Assembly: GCF_020055675.1 (NCBI RefSeq)
Contig: NZ_JAIPUS010000028.1
Coordinates: forward strand, 1-36,835
Length of the DNA: 36,835 bases
Source of the DNA: Marivita sp.
GTDB lineage: Bacteria > Pseudomonadota > Alphaproteobacteria > Rhodobacterales > Rhodobacteraceae
Direction: 5' to 3'
The notes beneath the pieces were generated by a model that ran no database searches, had not been told where the DNA came from, and was given only the letters and a program-made list of their open reading frames with translations. Shown here piece by piece: positions 1 through 9,614 of the stretch. The position numbers were made by a program, and so were the translations under genes. Numbering within the stretch: the stretch's first letter is position 1; every line of letters begins with the position of its first letter.

Positions 1-7
1 GACCCCC

Positions 8-60
8 GCAAGGCTTTTCAGCCCTTCGATATCTGGGGTCTACGGGCTCAAAAGCCTTGC
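8..60. repeat. Imperfect inverted repeat at window start
   Basis: Arms at 8-24 and 44-60 are 17 bp long with one mismatch (19 against 49) around a 19-nt loop. The arms contain AAGGCTTTT and its complement. The same core recurs at 161-189 and 2797-2852, so this looks like a member of a small palindromic repeat family that sits at gene ends. It could form a strong hairpin and act as a terminator for a gene to the left of the window, but there is no clear T tract. Confidence 0.6.
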
Positions 61-77
61 TCCCGTCGCACCCGGCG

Positions 78-114
78 GTGACATTCCTGCTTAGCAAACC
101 CAGTGACATTTCTG
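78..114. repeat. Short direct repeat pair, possible IS-end remnant
   Basis: GTGACATTCCTG (78-89) and GTGACATTTCTG (103-114) are near-identical 12-mers 25 bp apart, in DNA less GC-rich than its surroundings. Spaced direct repeats of this kind occur in the ends of some insertion sequences, for example the IS21 family, but no transposase is present. Bases 61-160 otherwise hold no gene that I can support. Confidence 0.25.
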
Positions 115-160
115 AATGGTGTTTACAAAAGATTTGCACGCGGATGGACGCATTTCTGGA

Positions 161-189
161 GAGCCTTGTGAGGCTTTCGCAAAAGGCTC
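161..189 (-). terminator. Hairpin overlapping the kdsA stop
   Basis: GAGCCTT (161-167) and AAGGCTC (183-189) form a perfect 7-bp stem that includes the last bases of kdsA. The loop itself contains another AGGCTTT unit. It is at the right place to end or protect the kdsDBA transcript, but no U tract follows, so it is either a weak terminator or an RNA-stabilising hairpin. Confidence 0.4.
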
Positions 190-1006
190 AGCCCTTCACC
201 ACCCCGTCGATCCGGCGCATCATCGACAGCAGGCTTTCGAGCTGATCCACCGGCACCATGTTGGGGCCGTCGCTGGGGGCGTTGTCCGGATCGTCATGGG
301 TTTCGATGAAGACGGCCGCACAGCCCACGGCGACAGCGGCGCGCGCCAGGGGGGGCACGAATTCGCGCTGCCCGCCCGAGGATGCGCCCTGCCCGCCGGG
401 CAATTGCACCGAATGGGTGGCGTCGAAGACCACCGGGTATCCTGTGGCCCCCATGATCGGCAGGGACCGCATGTCCGAGACCAGCATGTTGTAGCCGAAA
501 CTCGCGCCGCGTTCGCAGAGCAGGATGCGGGTGTTGCCGGTGGAGGCGATCTTGGCGGCGACGTTCTCCATGTCCCACGGCGCGAGGAACTGCCCCTTCT
601 TGACGTTGAGCGCGGCCCCGGTTTCGCCGGCGGCCAGCAAGAGGTCGGTCTGGCGCGAGAGAAACGCGGGGATTTGCAGCACGTCGACGGCTTGGGCCAC
701 CGGCGCGCATTGCTCGGCCGTGTGGATGTCGGTCAGCACGGGCACGCCGAATTCGGCCCTGATCTTGGACAGGATCGTCAGGCCCTCGTCCATGCCAAGG
801 CCGCGCTTGCCGGTGAGCGAGGAGCGGTTGGCCTTGTCGTAGCTGGCCTTGAAGATCCACCGCGTGTCTGTGGCATCAGCCGCGGCGGCGATCCGCTCCG
901 CCAGCATGCGCGCATGGTCGAGACTTTCGAGCTGGCAAGGCCCCGCGATGAGCGCGAAAGGTGCCGTGTTAGAGACAGGTATGTCGCCGATCTGGACAGG
1001 TGTCAT
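188..1006 (-). CDS. kdsA: 3-deoxy-8-phosphooctulonate synthase (Kdo8P synthase)
   Basis: KdsA condenses phosphoenolpyruvate with arabinose 5-phosphate to Kdo 8-phosphate in the cytoplasm. The 272 residues cover the whole TIM-barrel family (E. coli KdsA has 284). Visible signatures are AGPCQLES near residue 22, KASYDKANRSS, RGLGMDEGL, FLSRQTDLL, KKGQF, FDATHSVQLPGG and FIETH. The Cys in AGPCQ, where E. coli has Asn, marks the metal-dependent class. The His of ATHSV and Glu of FIETH fit the other metal ligands of that class. The ATG overlaps the kdsB stop (ATGA, 1003-1006), so the two are translationally coupled. It is the last gene of a minus-strand run that begins with two glycosyltransferases. 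kdsC (the phosphatase) is not in the window. Confidence 0.96.
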   Translation of the reverse strand: MTPVQIGDIPVSNTAPFALIAGPCQLESLDHARMLAERIAAAADATDTRWIFKASYDKANRSSLTGKRGLGMDEGLTILSKIRAEFGVPVLTDIHTAEQCAPVAQAVDVLQIPAFLSRQTDLLLAAGETGAALNVKKGQFLAPWDMENVAAKIASTGNTRILLCERGASFGYNMLVSDMRSLPIMGATGYPVVFDATHSVQLPGGQGASSGGQREFVPPLARAAVAVGCAAVFIETHDDPDNAPSDGPNMVPVDQLESLLSMMRRIDGVVKG

Positions 1007-1788
1007 GCGATTCCCTCGCGCAGCAATACGGATTCAACCCGCGCCACATCCACCGGGTTGTTGAGTTCCCAGAACACCCGGCCGCGCCCTTCGACGGGCA
1101 CGCAGGTGATGGGCATGCCGTTTTCGAGAAAGCGCAGCTGTTCCAGCCCCTCGGCGCGTTCCAGCGGGCCTTCCTCCCAGCCCGCATAGGCGCGCAGGGC
1201 GCGGGGTGTGTAGGCATAGACACCGACATGGTGCCAGACCTGCGGCGGATTGGACAGATCCCCGACGTAGGGCAGCACCTCCTTGGAGAAGTAGAGCGCG
1301 CTGCGGTCGGGACGCATCACCGCCGTGGTGCCGCCCACCCGGCCCTGTTGACGGTCGGTGACGAAATTGGTCAGCGTTTCCGCGTCGCATGCGACGACCG
1401 GGGTGGCCATCTCGACCCCCGGTTGCATCGCGGCAATGAGCGCCTCGACGAACCATGCGGGCGTCAGGGGCGCATCGCCCTGCAGGTTGATGATGACCTC
1501 GGGGTCATGATCCAGTTGCGCCAGCCCTTCGGCGCAGCGCTCGGACCCGTTTCGGGCGCTGCTGGAGGTCATCAGCACATCGGCGCCAAAGCTGTGCGCG
1601 GCGTCCGCGATGCGGCGATCATCGGTCAGCACATAGACCCTGTCCACGCCGGATACGGCCTGTGCCGCCTCCCAGGCGCGCTGGACCAGGGTCTTTTTCT
1701 CACCGGCCGCGCCGGTCAGTTCCACCAGCGGTTTGCCGGGATAGCGCGCCGAGGCATAGCGGGCGGGGATGAAGACGACCGCGCTCAT
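1003..1788 (-). CDS. kdsB: 3-deoxy-manno-octulosonate cytidylyltransferase (CMP-Kdo synthetase)
   Basis: KdsB activates Kdo with CTP to CMP-Kdo, the donor for LPS core and for the Kdo linkers of group 2-type capsules. The 261 residues match the family length (E. coli 248). The N terminus carries the nucleotide-binding IPARYASARYPGKPL, followed by VLTDDRRI, INLQGDAPL near residue 100 and a histidine-rich HHVGVYAYT segment. The start overlaps the kdsD stop and the stop overlaps the kdsA start, both as ATGA. A second kdsB besides the chromosomal LPS copy would make sense as a dedicated supply for this polysaccharide; that is inference. Confidence 0.96.
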   Translation of the reverse strand: MSAVVFIPARYASARYPGKPLVELTGAAGEKKTLVQRAWEAAQAVSGVDRVYVLTDDRRIADAAHSFGADVLMTSSSARNGSERCAEGLAQLDHDPEVIINLQGDAPLTPAWFVEALIAAMQPGVEMATPVVACDAETLTNFVTDRQQGRVGGTTAVMRPDRSALYFSKEVLPYVGDLSNPPQVWHHVGVYAYTPRALRAYAGWEEGPLERAEGLEQLRFLENGMPITCVPVEGRGRVFWELNNPVDVARVESVLLREGIA

Positions 1789-2735
1789 GCCACACCCGCG
1801 CGCAGAAGATCGTGGATATGGATCAGCCCAAGAAGCCTGCCCTCTTCGGTCACCATCAGCGCGCCGATCTTGTGGGCGTTCATCTCGGCCAGCGCCTCGG
1901 TCAGAAGCGCATCGGGGGCGATGGAGCGGGGGTGCGGCGTGGCCACCTCTCCGGCGCTGCGCCCGGTGAGTCCGTCGAGATTGCGGCGCAGATCGCCATC
2001 GGTGATGACGCCTGTCAGCGTGCCGTCTTCGACCACGGCGGCGACGCCAAATCCCTTGGCGCTCATCACCACCAGGGTTTCACCCATGGCCGTGTCGGGG
2101 GCCACCACCGGCAGCGCGTCGCCGCGATGCATGATCGCCGAAACGCGCAGGAGCTGCGCGCCTAAGGTGCCGCCGGGATGGAAGGCATGATAGCTTTCGC
2201 GGTCGAAGCCGCGATGCTGCATCAGCGCCACCGCCAGCGCATCCCCCAGCGCCATGGTGAGCGTGGTCGAGGTGGTGGGCGCCATGCGCAACGGGCAGGC
2301 TTCGGGTGCATCGGGCAATTGCAGCACATGGTCCGCCGCCTGTGCCAGCGTGCTGTCCATCCGCTTGGTCACAGCGATGAGCGGGATCTCGAACCGGGTG
2401 CAATAGGCGATCATGTCGGCCAGTTCGCGGGTCTCGCCCGAGTTCGAGATCAGGATCACCGCATCGTTTCGGGTGATCATGCCGAGATCGCCGTGGCTCG
2501 CCTCGCCGGGATGCACGCCATGCGCAGGCGTGCCGGTCGAAGCCAGCGTGGCCGCGATCTTGTTCGCCACATGGCCGGATTTGCCCATGCCCGAGACGAT
2601 CACCCGGCCGGGCAGCGCCAGGAGCCGCGTCACCACGGCGTCGAAATCGGTTGGCAGATCCGCGGCCAGCCGAGACAGCGCGGTGGCCTCGGTGGCCAGC
2701 ACGTTGCGGGCGATGGCAGAGGGGGTGTCGGTCAT
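1785..2735 (-). CDS. kdsD: Arabinose-5-phosphate isomerase (KdsD/KpsF family)
   Basis: This enzyme converts ribulose 5-phosphate to arabinose 5-phosphate, the first step of Kdo synthesis. The 316-residue product begins at MTDTPSAIARN. The reading frame continues upstream to 2804, but the extra residues are not family-like and would start inside a large palindrome. A SIS sugar-isomerase domain fills the first ~200 residues (GMGKSGHVANKIAATLASTGTPA, SNSGET, a late HPGG), and two CBS domains follow (TAMGETLVVMSAKGFGVAAVVE and LLTEALAEMNAHKIGALMVT). Capsule loci usually call this gene kpsF. Its ATG follows a 120-bp gap after the upstream glycosyltransferase, and the gap is largely the 2797-2852 palindrome. 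Confidence 0.95.
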   Translation of the reverse strand: MTDTPSAIARNVLATEATALSRLAADLPTDFDAVVTRLLALPGRVIVSGMGKSGHVANKIAATLASTGTPAHGVHPGEASHGDLGMITRNDAVILISNSGETRELADMIAYCTRFEIPLIAVTKRMDSTLAQAADHVLQLPDAPEACPLRMAPTTSTTLTMALGDALAVALMQHRGFDRESYHAFHPGGTLGAQLLRVSAIMHRGDALPVVAPDTAMGETLVVMSAKGFGVAAVVEDGTLTGVITDGDLRRNLDGLTGRSAGEVATPHPRSIAPDALLTEALAEMNAHKIGALMVTEEGRLLGLIHIHDLLRAGVA

Positions 2736-2796
2736 GGGGGCCTGCGCGGATTGTTCCGGAGCGGTGATAGCGGCTGGGCCGGCGCATGTCCAACGC

Positions 2797-2852
2797 GGGG
2801 CCAAGGCTTTTCGAAAAGCCTTGGGGAAGGGCTTTCAAAAGCCCTTGGCCCC
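2797..2852. repeat. Large nested palindrome between a glycosyltransferase gene and kdsD
   Basis: A perfect 24-bp palindrome lies at 2801-2824, centred on CTTTTCGAAAAG. A second hairpin (AAGGGCTTT 2827-2835 with AAAGCCCTT 2838-2846) is next to it. The outer bases GGGGCCAAGG (2797-2806) pair with CCTTGGCCCC (2843-2852), so the whole 56 bp can fold as one cruciform or as two hairpins. It begins 4 nt after the glycosyltransferase stop. Its core is shared with 8-60 and 161-189. It may terminate, process or partly uncouple the kds genes from the glycosyltransferases. Confidence 0.75.
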
Positions 2853-2855
2853 GGC

Positions 2856-3722
2856 TCAGACCTGCCGCACGCCGCCTTCGGGGATCGCGACATCCGCCCC
2901 GCCCCAGAGACCCCAGCGTGCGCGCATCAGCGTGATCGCCTCGGCATCCAGTTCCGCCCGGCCCTTTTCCGCCTCGCGGTGGCGATAGAGGGCTGCGGCC
3001 CGGTCGGCCTGCGTTGTCTTGGGTTCGGGCAGATCGGCAGCCAGCCAGATGCCGATGCCCTTGCGGGCCAGCGCACCCGACAGCCAGACATCATCGACAT
3101 GGAACGCCTGGTCCGGGATGTCGAACGCGGCGTCGTCAAAGAAATCGGGCCGCACCACGACGCCGCCATAGCCTTCGAGCATATCGGCAAAGCCCGCCTG
3201 CGCGATGATCCGGCGCGGCGGTTTCTGCGCCAGCCTGGCCTTGACCTGTCCCGACATCACCTGGCGCAGCCGCGCCACCCGGTACGCCATGTCCCAGCTG
3301 CGCGACCTGCGCCGGTAACGCGGGGCGGCGAAAATGCTGCGCGTGGTCAGCCCGGCAATGTCCCAGCCCGCCAGCGCAACGGCGCGGTCCGGGTAGCGAT
3401 CGGCCACTGTCAGCAGATCTCGCGCCCAGCCGGGGCGGTAATCGCGGTCATCGTCGCAGAACAGCAACCGCAGGTTGTCGGCCTGGTGGCGCTTCACGGC
3501 GCAGAGCACCTTGGTGGCCGGGCCGTAATCGGTGTCGGTCCGGTGGATCGTCACACCCTGTGGCACCCTGGGCAGCGTGCCGTCCCAGTCGGGAAAGCGC
3601 CGGTACCGGCGCGGCAGGTACAGTTCGACCCCGTCGATTCCCTTTTGCGCCACCAGCGCCTCGAGCGTCGGGCCAATGAGCCCAAAGCGTGGCGGAATGG
3701 ACGAGAGGGTGATCAGGGTCAT
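2856..3722 (-). CDS. Glycosyltransferase, GT-A / family 2-like
   Basis: The 288-residue product starts at MTLITLSSIPPRF. The frame extends to 3764, but the upstream residues are not conserved-looking. It has a putative DXD metal/nucleotide-sugar site in LLFCDDDRDYRP (about residue 85), preceded by the variable GVELYLPRRYRRFPDWDG and followed by WDIAG, FHVDDVWLSGALARKG and a C-terminal acidic tail. This layout is typical of GT-A enzymes annotated as family 2 or 'glycosyl transferase' in roseobacter polysaccharide clusters. No signal peptide or membrane segment is seen, so it should act at the cytoplasmic face. Donor and acceptor cannot be read from the sequence. It is separated from the upstream transferase gene by 87 bp. 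Confidence 0.75.
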   Translation of the reverse strand: MTLITLSSIPPRFGLIGPTLEALVAQKGIDGVELYLPRRYRRFPDWDGTLPRVPQGVTIHRTDTDYGPATKVLCAVKRHQADNLRLLFCDDDRDYRPGWARDLLTVADRYPDRAVALAGWDIAGLTTRSIFAAPRYRRRSRSWDMAYRVARLRQVMSGQVKARLAQKPPRRIIAQAGFADMLEGYGGVVVRPDFFDDAAFDIPDQAFHVDDVWLSGALARKGIGIWLAADLPEPKTTQADRAAALYRHREAEKGRAELDAEAITLMRARWGLWGGADVAIPEGGVRQV

Positions 3723-3809
3723 GAAAAAGGCGCTTTGAAACGGGCGTTGCCTCCATAGGGGCAACCCCCGCCGGGAGCAAGCCGCCGGGACCCTTCGAGC
3801 CGGGCCGGG

Positions 3810-4727
3810 TCAGACCGCCTTGAGCCAGGATGCCGGCGCCGGCACTGCCCGGGCCAGGGTCCTGGCGGTCTCGATATGGCTGACAAGCTGCTGCGTGCGG
3901 TTGCTGTCGCCCAGAAAGCCGAACCATTTCGACAGGACGGTTTCGGCCTGCTCCGCCGACACGGGCCTATGGGTGCGCTGGAACCCCGGTTCCGTCCTGC
4001 ACAGGGGGCGCGAATCATGTCCGTCGATCTTGACCGACAGAAACCCCATGCCGGCATTGTCGACCATCGCCGGGAACCGTTTGAGCAGGGCACCATGGTC
4101 GAAGGAAAAGATCGTCTTGTCCACCGGCGCGCGGATCGCGGTGCCCATCGAATTGAACGGCAGGGTGGCGCGGTAGAGATGCGTCTCGCCATCCTCGGCG
4201 TAGGACGTCACCACCAGCCCGTTCGAGCGCGAATAGCCGATCGGCATCACGTCGCCGAGCCGCTGCATGTAGCGGCGCAATTCGCGAACGTAGTCATATG
4301 ACAGGCAATCATCGTCATCGATTCGGAACTGCACCAGCGGCCGGCTGAGGCCACTGTTGAGCGCGCGCAGCTCGGGCAGGAGCGCGGCATGTACGGTGGT
4401 TTCGTCCGAGACGACCAGGCGCAGCCGCGCATCGCTGTCGCACAGCGCCTTGAGGCGGCGCTGATGCTTGGCCGGCAGGATGTCCGAGGTCAGGACGATC
4501 AGGATGAAATTGGGATCTTTCTGCGCCTTGAGCGATGGCAGGAGCAGGTTTTCGAACAGGTGGAACCTGAGCGCCATGCGCGCATCGTCATAAAGTTTCT
4601 CGGCCTGTTCGAAATGCAGCAGGTCCAGATCGGTGTCGGAGTTGATATTGGCATAAGCCCCCCAGTCGCCATTGCCACAAAAGGAGAACCGGCAGATGCC
4701 GATCACGGGTTCCAGAAAGTAATTCAC
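3810..4727 (-). CDS. Putative rhamnosyltransferase (Rhamno_transf-like family)
   Basis: The product has 305 residues if translation starts at the GTG at 4727 (VNYFLEPVIGICRFSFCGNGDW). That GTG is preceded by GAGAGG about 7 nt away; the frame opens at 4865 but the extra residues look non-coding. FENLLLPSLKAQKDPNFILIVLTSD, RFRIDDDDCLSYDYV (the DXD-type site near residue 128) and LPFNSMGTAIR resemble the bacterial 'putative rhamnosyl transferase' family (PF11316 type). That would fit the dTDP-rhamnose genes in the same window, though the family's enzymatic activity is mostly predicted. It is the first gene of the minus-strand run ending in kdsA. A small inverted repeat lies just upstream (4744-4762). 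Confidence 0.75.
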   Translation of the reverse strand: MNYFLEPVIGICRFSFCGNGDWGAYANINSDTDLDLLHFEQAEKLYDDARMALRFHLFENLLLPSLKAQKDPNFILIVLTSDILPAKHQRRLKALCDSDARLRLVVSDETTVHAALLPELRALNSGLSRPLVQFRIDDDDCLSYDYVRELRRYMQRLGDVMPIGYSRSNGLVVTSYAEDGETHLYRATLPFNSMGTAIRAPVDKTIFSFDHGALLKRFPAMVDNAGMGFLSVKIDGHDSRPLCRTEPGFQRTHRPVSAEQAETVLSKWFGFLGDSNRTQQLVSHIETARTLARAVPAPASWLKAV

Positions 4728-6073
<1,346 letters not shown>

Positions 6074-6322
6074 GCGGATGCGGGGGGAGGTCCTTTTCCC
6101 GGATCGCGTGCGATCCGGTGCGCGCCCGGTCGTCATGTTCGTGCCATTGGTGCAAGCAACAATGGCGGCGCCCCCCAGGGCAGGCGCGACACCGCTCGAC
6201 CGTTTCACGGGGCGGACCGATCCGCAGATATCGCCGGGCAGCCCAAGCATGACCGCGCCCCTGCCCGGGGGCGGGCGCGCCCCTTCGGACGGCGCTTCAC
6301 AGCCGCACGACTCGCCACATTC
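6074..6322. other. GC-rich spacer between gmd and the next gene
   Basis: These 249 bp hold no supported gene. CCATTG (6144-6149) and CAATGG (6160-6165) form a 6-bp inverted repeat with a 10-nt spacer, which might be an operator. Further on, runs of CCCCTGCCCGGGGGCGGGCG can fold locally. No clean T-tract terminator or -35/-10 pair is visible, so it is unclear whether gmd is cotranscribed with the genes after it. Confidence 0.4.
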
Positions 6323-8770
6323 ATGACATTCGTTCGATATGCTCTTCGCCGCCTGAGCCGCCGGCGCGATTACCTCGACGGGATCCGCGACGGGGCGCTG
6401 CATGGCTGGGCCCTGGCCAGGCCGGGGAATGGCCCGGTGCCGGTGGCGCTTTACAGCGGACCCGACCGACTGGCCGAGACGCTGGCGAGCCAGTTCAGGG
6501 ACGACCTGCGCGCTGCGGGGCTGGCGGGAGGCACCTGCGGGTTTTCCTTTGGAATAGAGACTGAAACAGGGCTTCTGCGGGTCTGCCGCCTCGATGGGCC
6601 GCGCCCGGTGGAGATCGGACGGATCCGTGTCGATGGCGCGCGCCGAGCTGGCGCCCGGCCTGCGAAAGGGGCTCGGCCGGGATTGCGCGAAACGCCGCTC
6701 CGCGATGCCCTGGGGCCGGGCCTGGCCGCCCTGCGCGCCGCGCCCCTGCCCGAGCCCGACAGGCTTGCCCGGCTCAGCCCCCGGCAGGCCAGGCTCTTCG
6801 AGCCAACCGACCCCCTGACGGGCGGCCCCCTGCCCGAGCCGCTCTGTGCCTACATGGCCTATCTGCGCCCGCGCCACCGGCTGGAGCGGGTGTTCGACTG
6901 GGACAGCGCCCCGGACGACGCCGCGCATCTGCTCAACTGGATGCTCACCGGCTATGCCCCGATGCGGCGGCCGCTGCGCGCCCCCTTGTCCAGGTGCGCG
7001 ATCCAGTGGCTGAACGCGCCAGTGGTCATCCCCGGTCAGCGCCCCGCCCTGAGCCGCGCCACATGGGCCGCCCTGCAGGGCGTGCCGCATCTGCTTCAGG
7101 GCATGGATTTCGGCAACCCCGACTGGGTCGAGTCCGTGATCTACTGGTGGGCCGTGCATCAGGCCCGCGCGATCGGCGCCGAGGATTGCCTCGTGCCGCA
7201 GGCCTATGTCAGCCGCCTTGCCGATCGGCCCGGGGATGGTGCTTTTGCGCTCTCGCGGTACTTGCGGCGCTGGGTGGCGGAGATGCCCGGATTGGCGCGG
7301 CTGACGACCGGGAGCAAGCAGGATCGGCGGCAGATCACGCTGGCCGCGATGATCCGCGCCGCCGAGCGGCCCGACACGCTGCGCTACTTGCCAAGGGCAG
7401 ATATAGAGACGCTTTTGACCCGGAACGCCCGGGGCCAGACGCCGCTCGGGAGCTATGCCCAATCGCTCGACGGGCAGGCCCGCCGGGTCATGTCCGCCGA
7501 TTATGCCACCTGCCTGCGCGGGCGGGGCTATGACATGCACGCGCGGCGGTTCACGACCCGCACGCCAGAGGGCCACCGCTTGCATGCCGCCGCCCTGCCC
7601 GCCCCTGCGCTGCACGGGGCGCCACGCGTCGATGTGCAGGTGATCGGTCCGGTGACCAAGGCCAGCGGGCTGGGCCAGGCGATGCGCGCCTCGATCGCGG
7701 CTTTGGAAACGACAGGGATGGAGCTTCAGGTGGTCAACTTCGCCCTCGACAACCCCGCCCCCGAGATCGATGTGCCATACACCCGCTTTCGCGACGCCCG
7801 CCCGGCCCGGTTTACCCTGCTGCATTTGAACGCCGAAAGCATCCCGCTGCTGCCCGCCTATGCGCCGGACATCACCGACGGTTCCCATACCGCCGCCTAT
7901 ATGTTCTGGGAGCTGACGCGGCCCGCGGCCTGCCATGCGCTGGCGCTGCGGATGATCGACGAGATCTGGGCCGCCTCGGAGCACGGCAAGGCGATCTACG
8001 CGGACGCCTTTCAAGGTCCGATCCGGGTGATGACGCTCGCCAACGAGGTTGTGCCGCCGGAAGACCCGCTTGGCGCGCGGGCGGCCTTTGTGGCGCGCAC
8101 GGGGTTTGCCGCAGACAGTTTCCTTTGCATGACGAGTTTCGACAGCTTTTCCTTCGTGCAGCGCAAGAACCCCCTGGCGCTGATCCACGCCTTCCGCGAT
8201 GCGTTTCCAGAGGGCAGCGCGCAGCTTTTGCTGAAGACGCAGAACCGCGCCCGTGTGCATGATCCGGCGCAACAGGCGATCTGGGCCGGGATCGAGGCGC
8301 TGACCAGGGGGGACAGGCGGTTTTGCATCCTCGATGAAACCTTGCCCCGCGACGACCTGCTCACCCTCACCGCCGGGGCCGATGCCTACCTGTCGCTGCA
8401 CCGCGCCGAAGGCTGGGGGTTCGGCATGATCGAGGCGATGGCGCTTGGCGTGCCGGTGCTGGCGACAGGCTATTCCGGCCCGCTTGCCTACGCGGACGCG
8501 GCAACCGCCTGGCTGGTGCCCGCAACCGAAGTGGCCCCGGCCCGCGGCGATTACATGTTCACCCCCGAGGGCGGGCTTTGGGGCGACCCGGATCACCGTG
8601 CCGCCGTCGCGCTGCTGCGCGAGATGCAGGCCAACGCGGCGCTGCGCGCCCGCAAGGCCACTGCGGCACAGGCGCGGGTGTTGCGGGTGTTCTCGCCAGA
8701 GGCCATCGGCAAACGTTATGCCACCCGGATCGAGACGGTCCTGCGCCGGCACAAGATGCGCGCGGCATGA
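6323..8770 (+). CDS. Large glycosyltransferase with GT4 C-terminal domain
   Basis: The 815 residues divide into three parts. Residues ~15-80 (DYLDGIRDGALHGWALARPG ... GTCGFSF) are the short GWA module that often precedes glyco- and sulfotransferases in alphaproteobacteria. Residues ~140-430 are a middle region I do not recognise. From ~445 (VQVIGPVTKASGLGQAMRASI) there is a GT-B, GT4-like transferase. Its nucleotide-sugar site is YLSLHRAEGWGFGMIEAMALGVPVLATG (~690-720), including the E-x7-E motif. AYMFWELTRP and DEIWAASEHG are typical of this subgroup. No membrane segment is seen. The sulfotransferase gene that follows starts inside its stop codon (ATGA, 8767-8770), so the two are coupled. 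Confidence 0.85.
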   Translation: MTFVRYALRRLSRRRDYLDGIRDGALHGWALARPGNGPVPVALYSGPDRLAETLASQFRDDLRAAGLAGGTCGFSFGIETETGLLRVCRLDGPRPVEIGRIRVDGARRAGARPAKGARPGLRETPLRDALGPGLAALRAAPLPEPDRLARLSPRQARLFEPTDPLTGGPLPEPLCAYMAYLRPRHRLERVFDWDSAPDDAAHLLNWMLTGYAPMRRPLRAPLSRCAIQWLNAPVVIPGQRPALSRATWAALQGVPHLLQGMDFGNPDWVESVIYWWAVHQARAIGAEDCLVPQAYVSRLADRPGDGAFALSRYLRRWVAEMPGLARLTTGSKQDRRQITLAAMIRAAERPDTLRYLPRADIETLLTRNARGQTPLGSYAQSLDGQARRVMSADYATCLRGRGYDMHARRFTTRTPEGHRLHAAALPAPALHGAPRVDVQVIGPVTKASGLGQAMRASIAALETTGMELQVVNFALDNPAPEIDVPYTRFRDARPARFTLLHLNAESIPLLPAYAPDITDGSHTAAYMFWELTRPAACHALALRMIDEIWAASEHGKAIYADAFQGPIRVMTLANEVVPPEDPLGARAAFVARTGFAADSFLCMTSFDSFSFVQRKNPLALIHAFRDAFPEGSAQLLLKTQNRARVHDPAQQAIWAGIEALTRGDRRFCILDETLPRDDLLTLTAGADAYLSLHRAEGWGFGMIEAMALGVPVLATGYSGPLAYADAATAWLVPATEVAPARGDYMFTPEGGLWGDPDHRAAVALLREMQANAALRARKATAAQARVLRVFSPEAIGKRYATRIETVLRRHKMRAA

Positions 8771-9597
8771 GGCGGCTTCTGCCAATCCGCAAGCGACCGC
8801 CCTACGTCATGGGGGTAAGCTGGCCACGCTCCGGCCATCACCTCCTGGCACGGCTTCTCAGGCTCTATTACGGAACGGAATTCATCTATTGCGGGTTCTA
8901 CGGACAGGCGGGCTGCTGTGGCCATGCGCCCTGCTTGCGGGCAGGACAGGTCCGCTATTCCAAGAACCACGATTTCGACGGCACGCTGCCGCAGGACACG
9001 GGCTGTCCGACCCTGATCCAGACACGGGCCTTTGCGCCGTCGGTGGTGTCAAACTTCGAGCTGTACCTGCGCGAGGGCGGCCGCGACGACGCCGGCAGTT
9101 TCGCCCGCTTTGCCAGCGCGCAGTTCACCGCCTACCGCGCGTTTCAGGACAAGTGGGTCACATCCGGTTTTGCCCAGACGCAGACCGTGATCTCCTATGA
9201 AGACCTGATCCGCGATCCGGCCACCGCGCTGACCGTTGCGCTGAGCGCGTTCGGTGACAGGCCGCCGGATCCGGCCCGTATCGGTGCTGCCATAGACCGG
9301 GTCGATGGCGAAGAAGTCGCGCATCGCCGCATCACGCCCCGCCCGCGCACCGGGGTGCACCGCCCCCGGGATGTGACGCAATTTCGCCATTATGACGCCC
9401 GGTTGTTCGGCTATCTGGACAAACTGACCCTGACCCGGCAGGAGGTGAACGCGCCGTTCCACCGTCTTCTGGGTCGGGACGCGTCTGAGGCGAACATGCT
9501 TGCGCTGCAAACCACCCCGTCGGTGGCCGCGGTGGAACGGATGATCCTCAGGTCCTGTGAATATACCGCCCGGGGGCGCGCCCGTCGGGCGCTCTGA
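8767..9597 (+). CDS. Sulfotransferase family protein
   Basis: The predicted enzyme transfers sulfate from PAPS to an acceptor, here plausibly the polysaccharide or a precursor. The 276-residue product starts at MRRLLPIRKRPPY, whose ATG overlaps the stop of the preceding glycosyltransferase gene; the open frame back to 8578 lies inside that gene. The 5'-phosphosulfate loop is VSWPRSGHHLLARLL (about residues 18-32). A later VISYEDLIRDP (about 138-148) fits the family's conserved 'YEDL' region. Cys-rich GFYGQAGCCGHAPC is unusual, and whether it binds metal or forms disulfides is unknown. It lies 17 bp from manC in what looks like one operon. Confidence 0.8.
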   Translation: MRRLLPIRKRPPYVMGVSWPRSGHHLLARLLRLYYGTEFIYCGFYGQAGCCGHAPCLRAGQVRYSKNHDFDGTLPQDTGCPTLIQTRAFAPSVVSNFELYLREGGRDDAGSFARFASAQFTAYRAFQDKWVTSGFAQTQTVISYEDLIRDPATALTVALSAFGDRPPDPARIGAAIDRVDGEEVAHRRITPRPRTGVHRPRDVTQFRHYDARLFGYLDKLTLTRQEVNAPFHRLLGRDASEANMLALQTTPSVAAVERMILRSCEYTARGRARRAL

Positions 9598-9614
9598 CCC
9601 GTGAGAGTGCGTTT

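Noticed and set aside
116-1189. Long plus-strand open frame opposite kdsA and kdsB
   Set aside because: It is antisense to two well-conserved genes; long antisense frames are expected in DNA this GC-rich, and the product has no family features.
6144-6165. LuxR-type box at the CCATTG/CAATGG inverted repeat
   Set aside because: The arms are only six bases and do not match a lux-box consensus. It is kept only as a note in the spacer entry.
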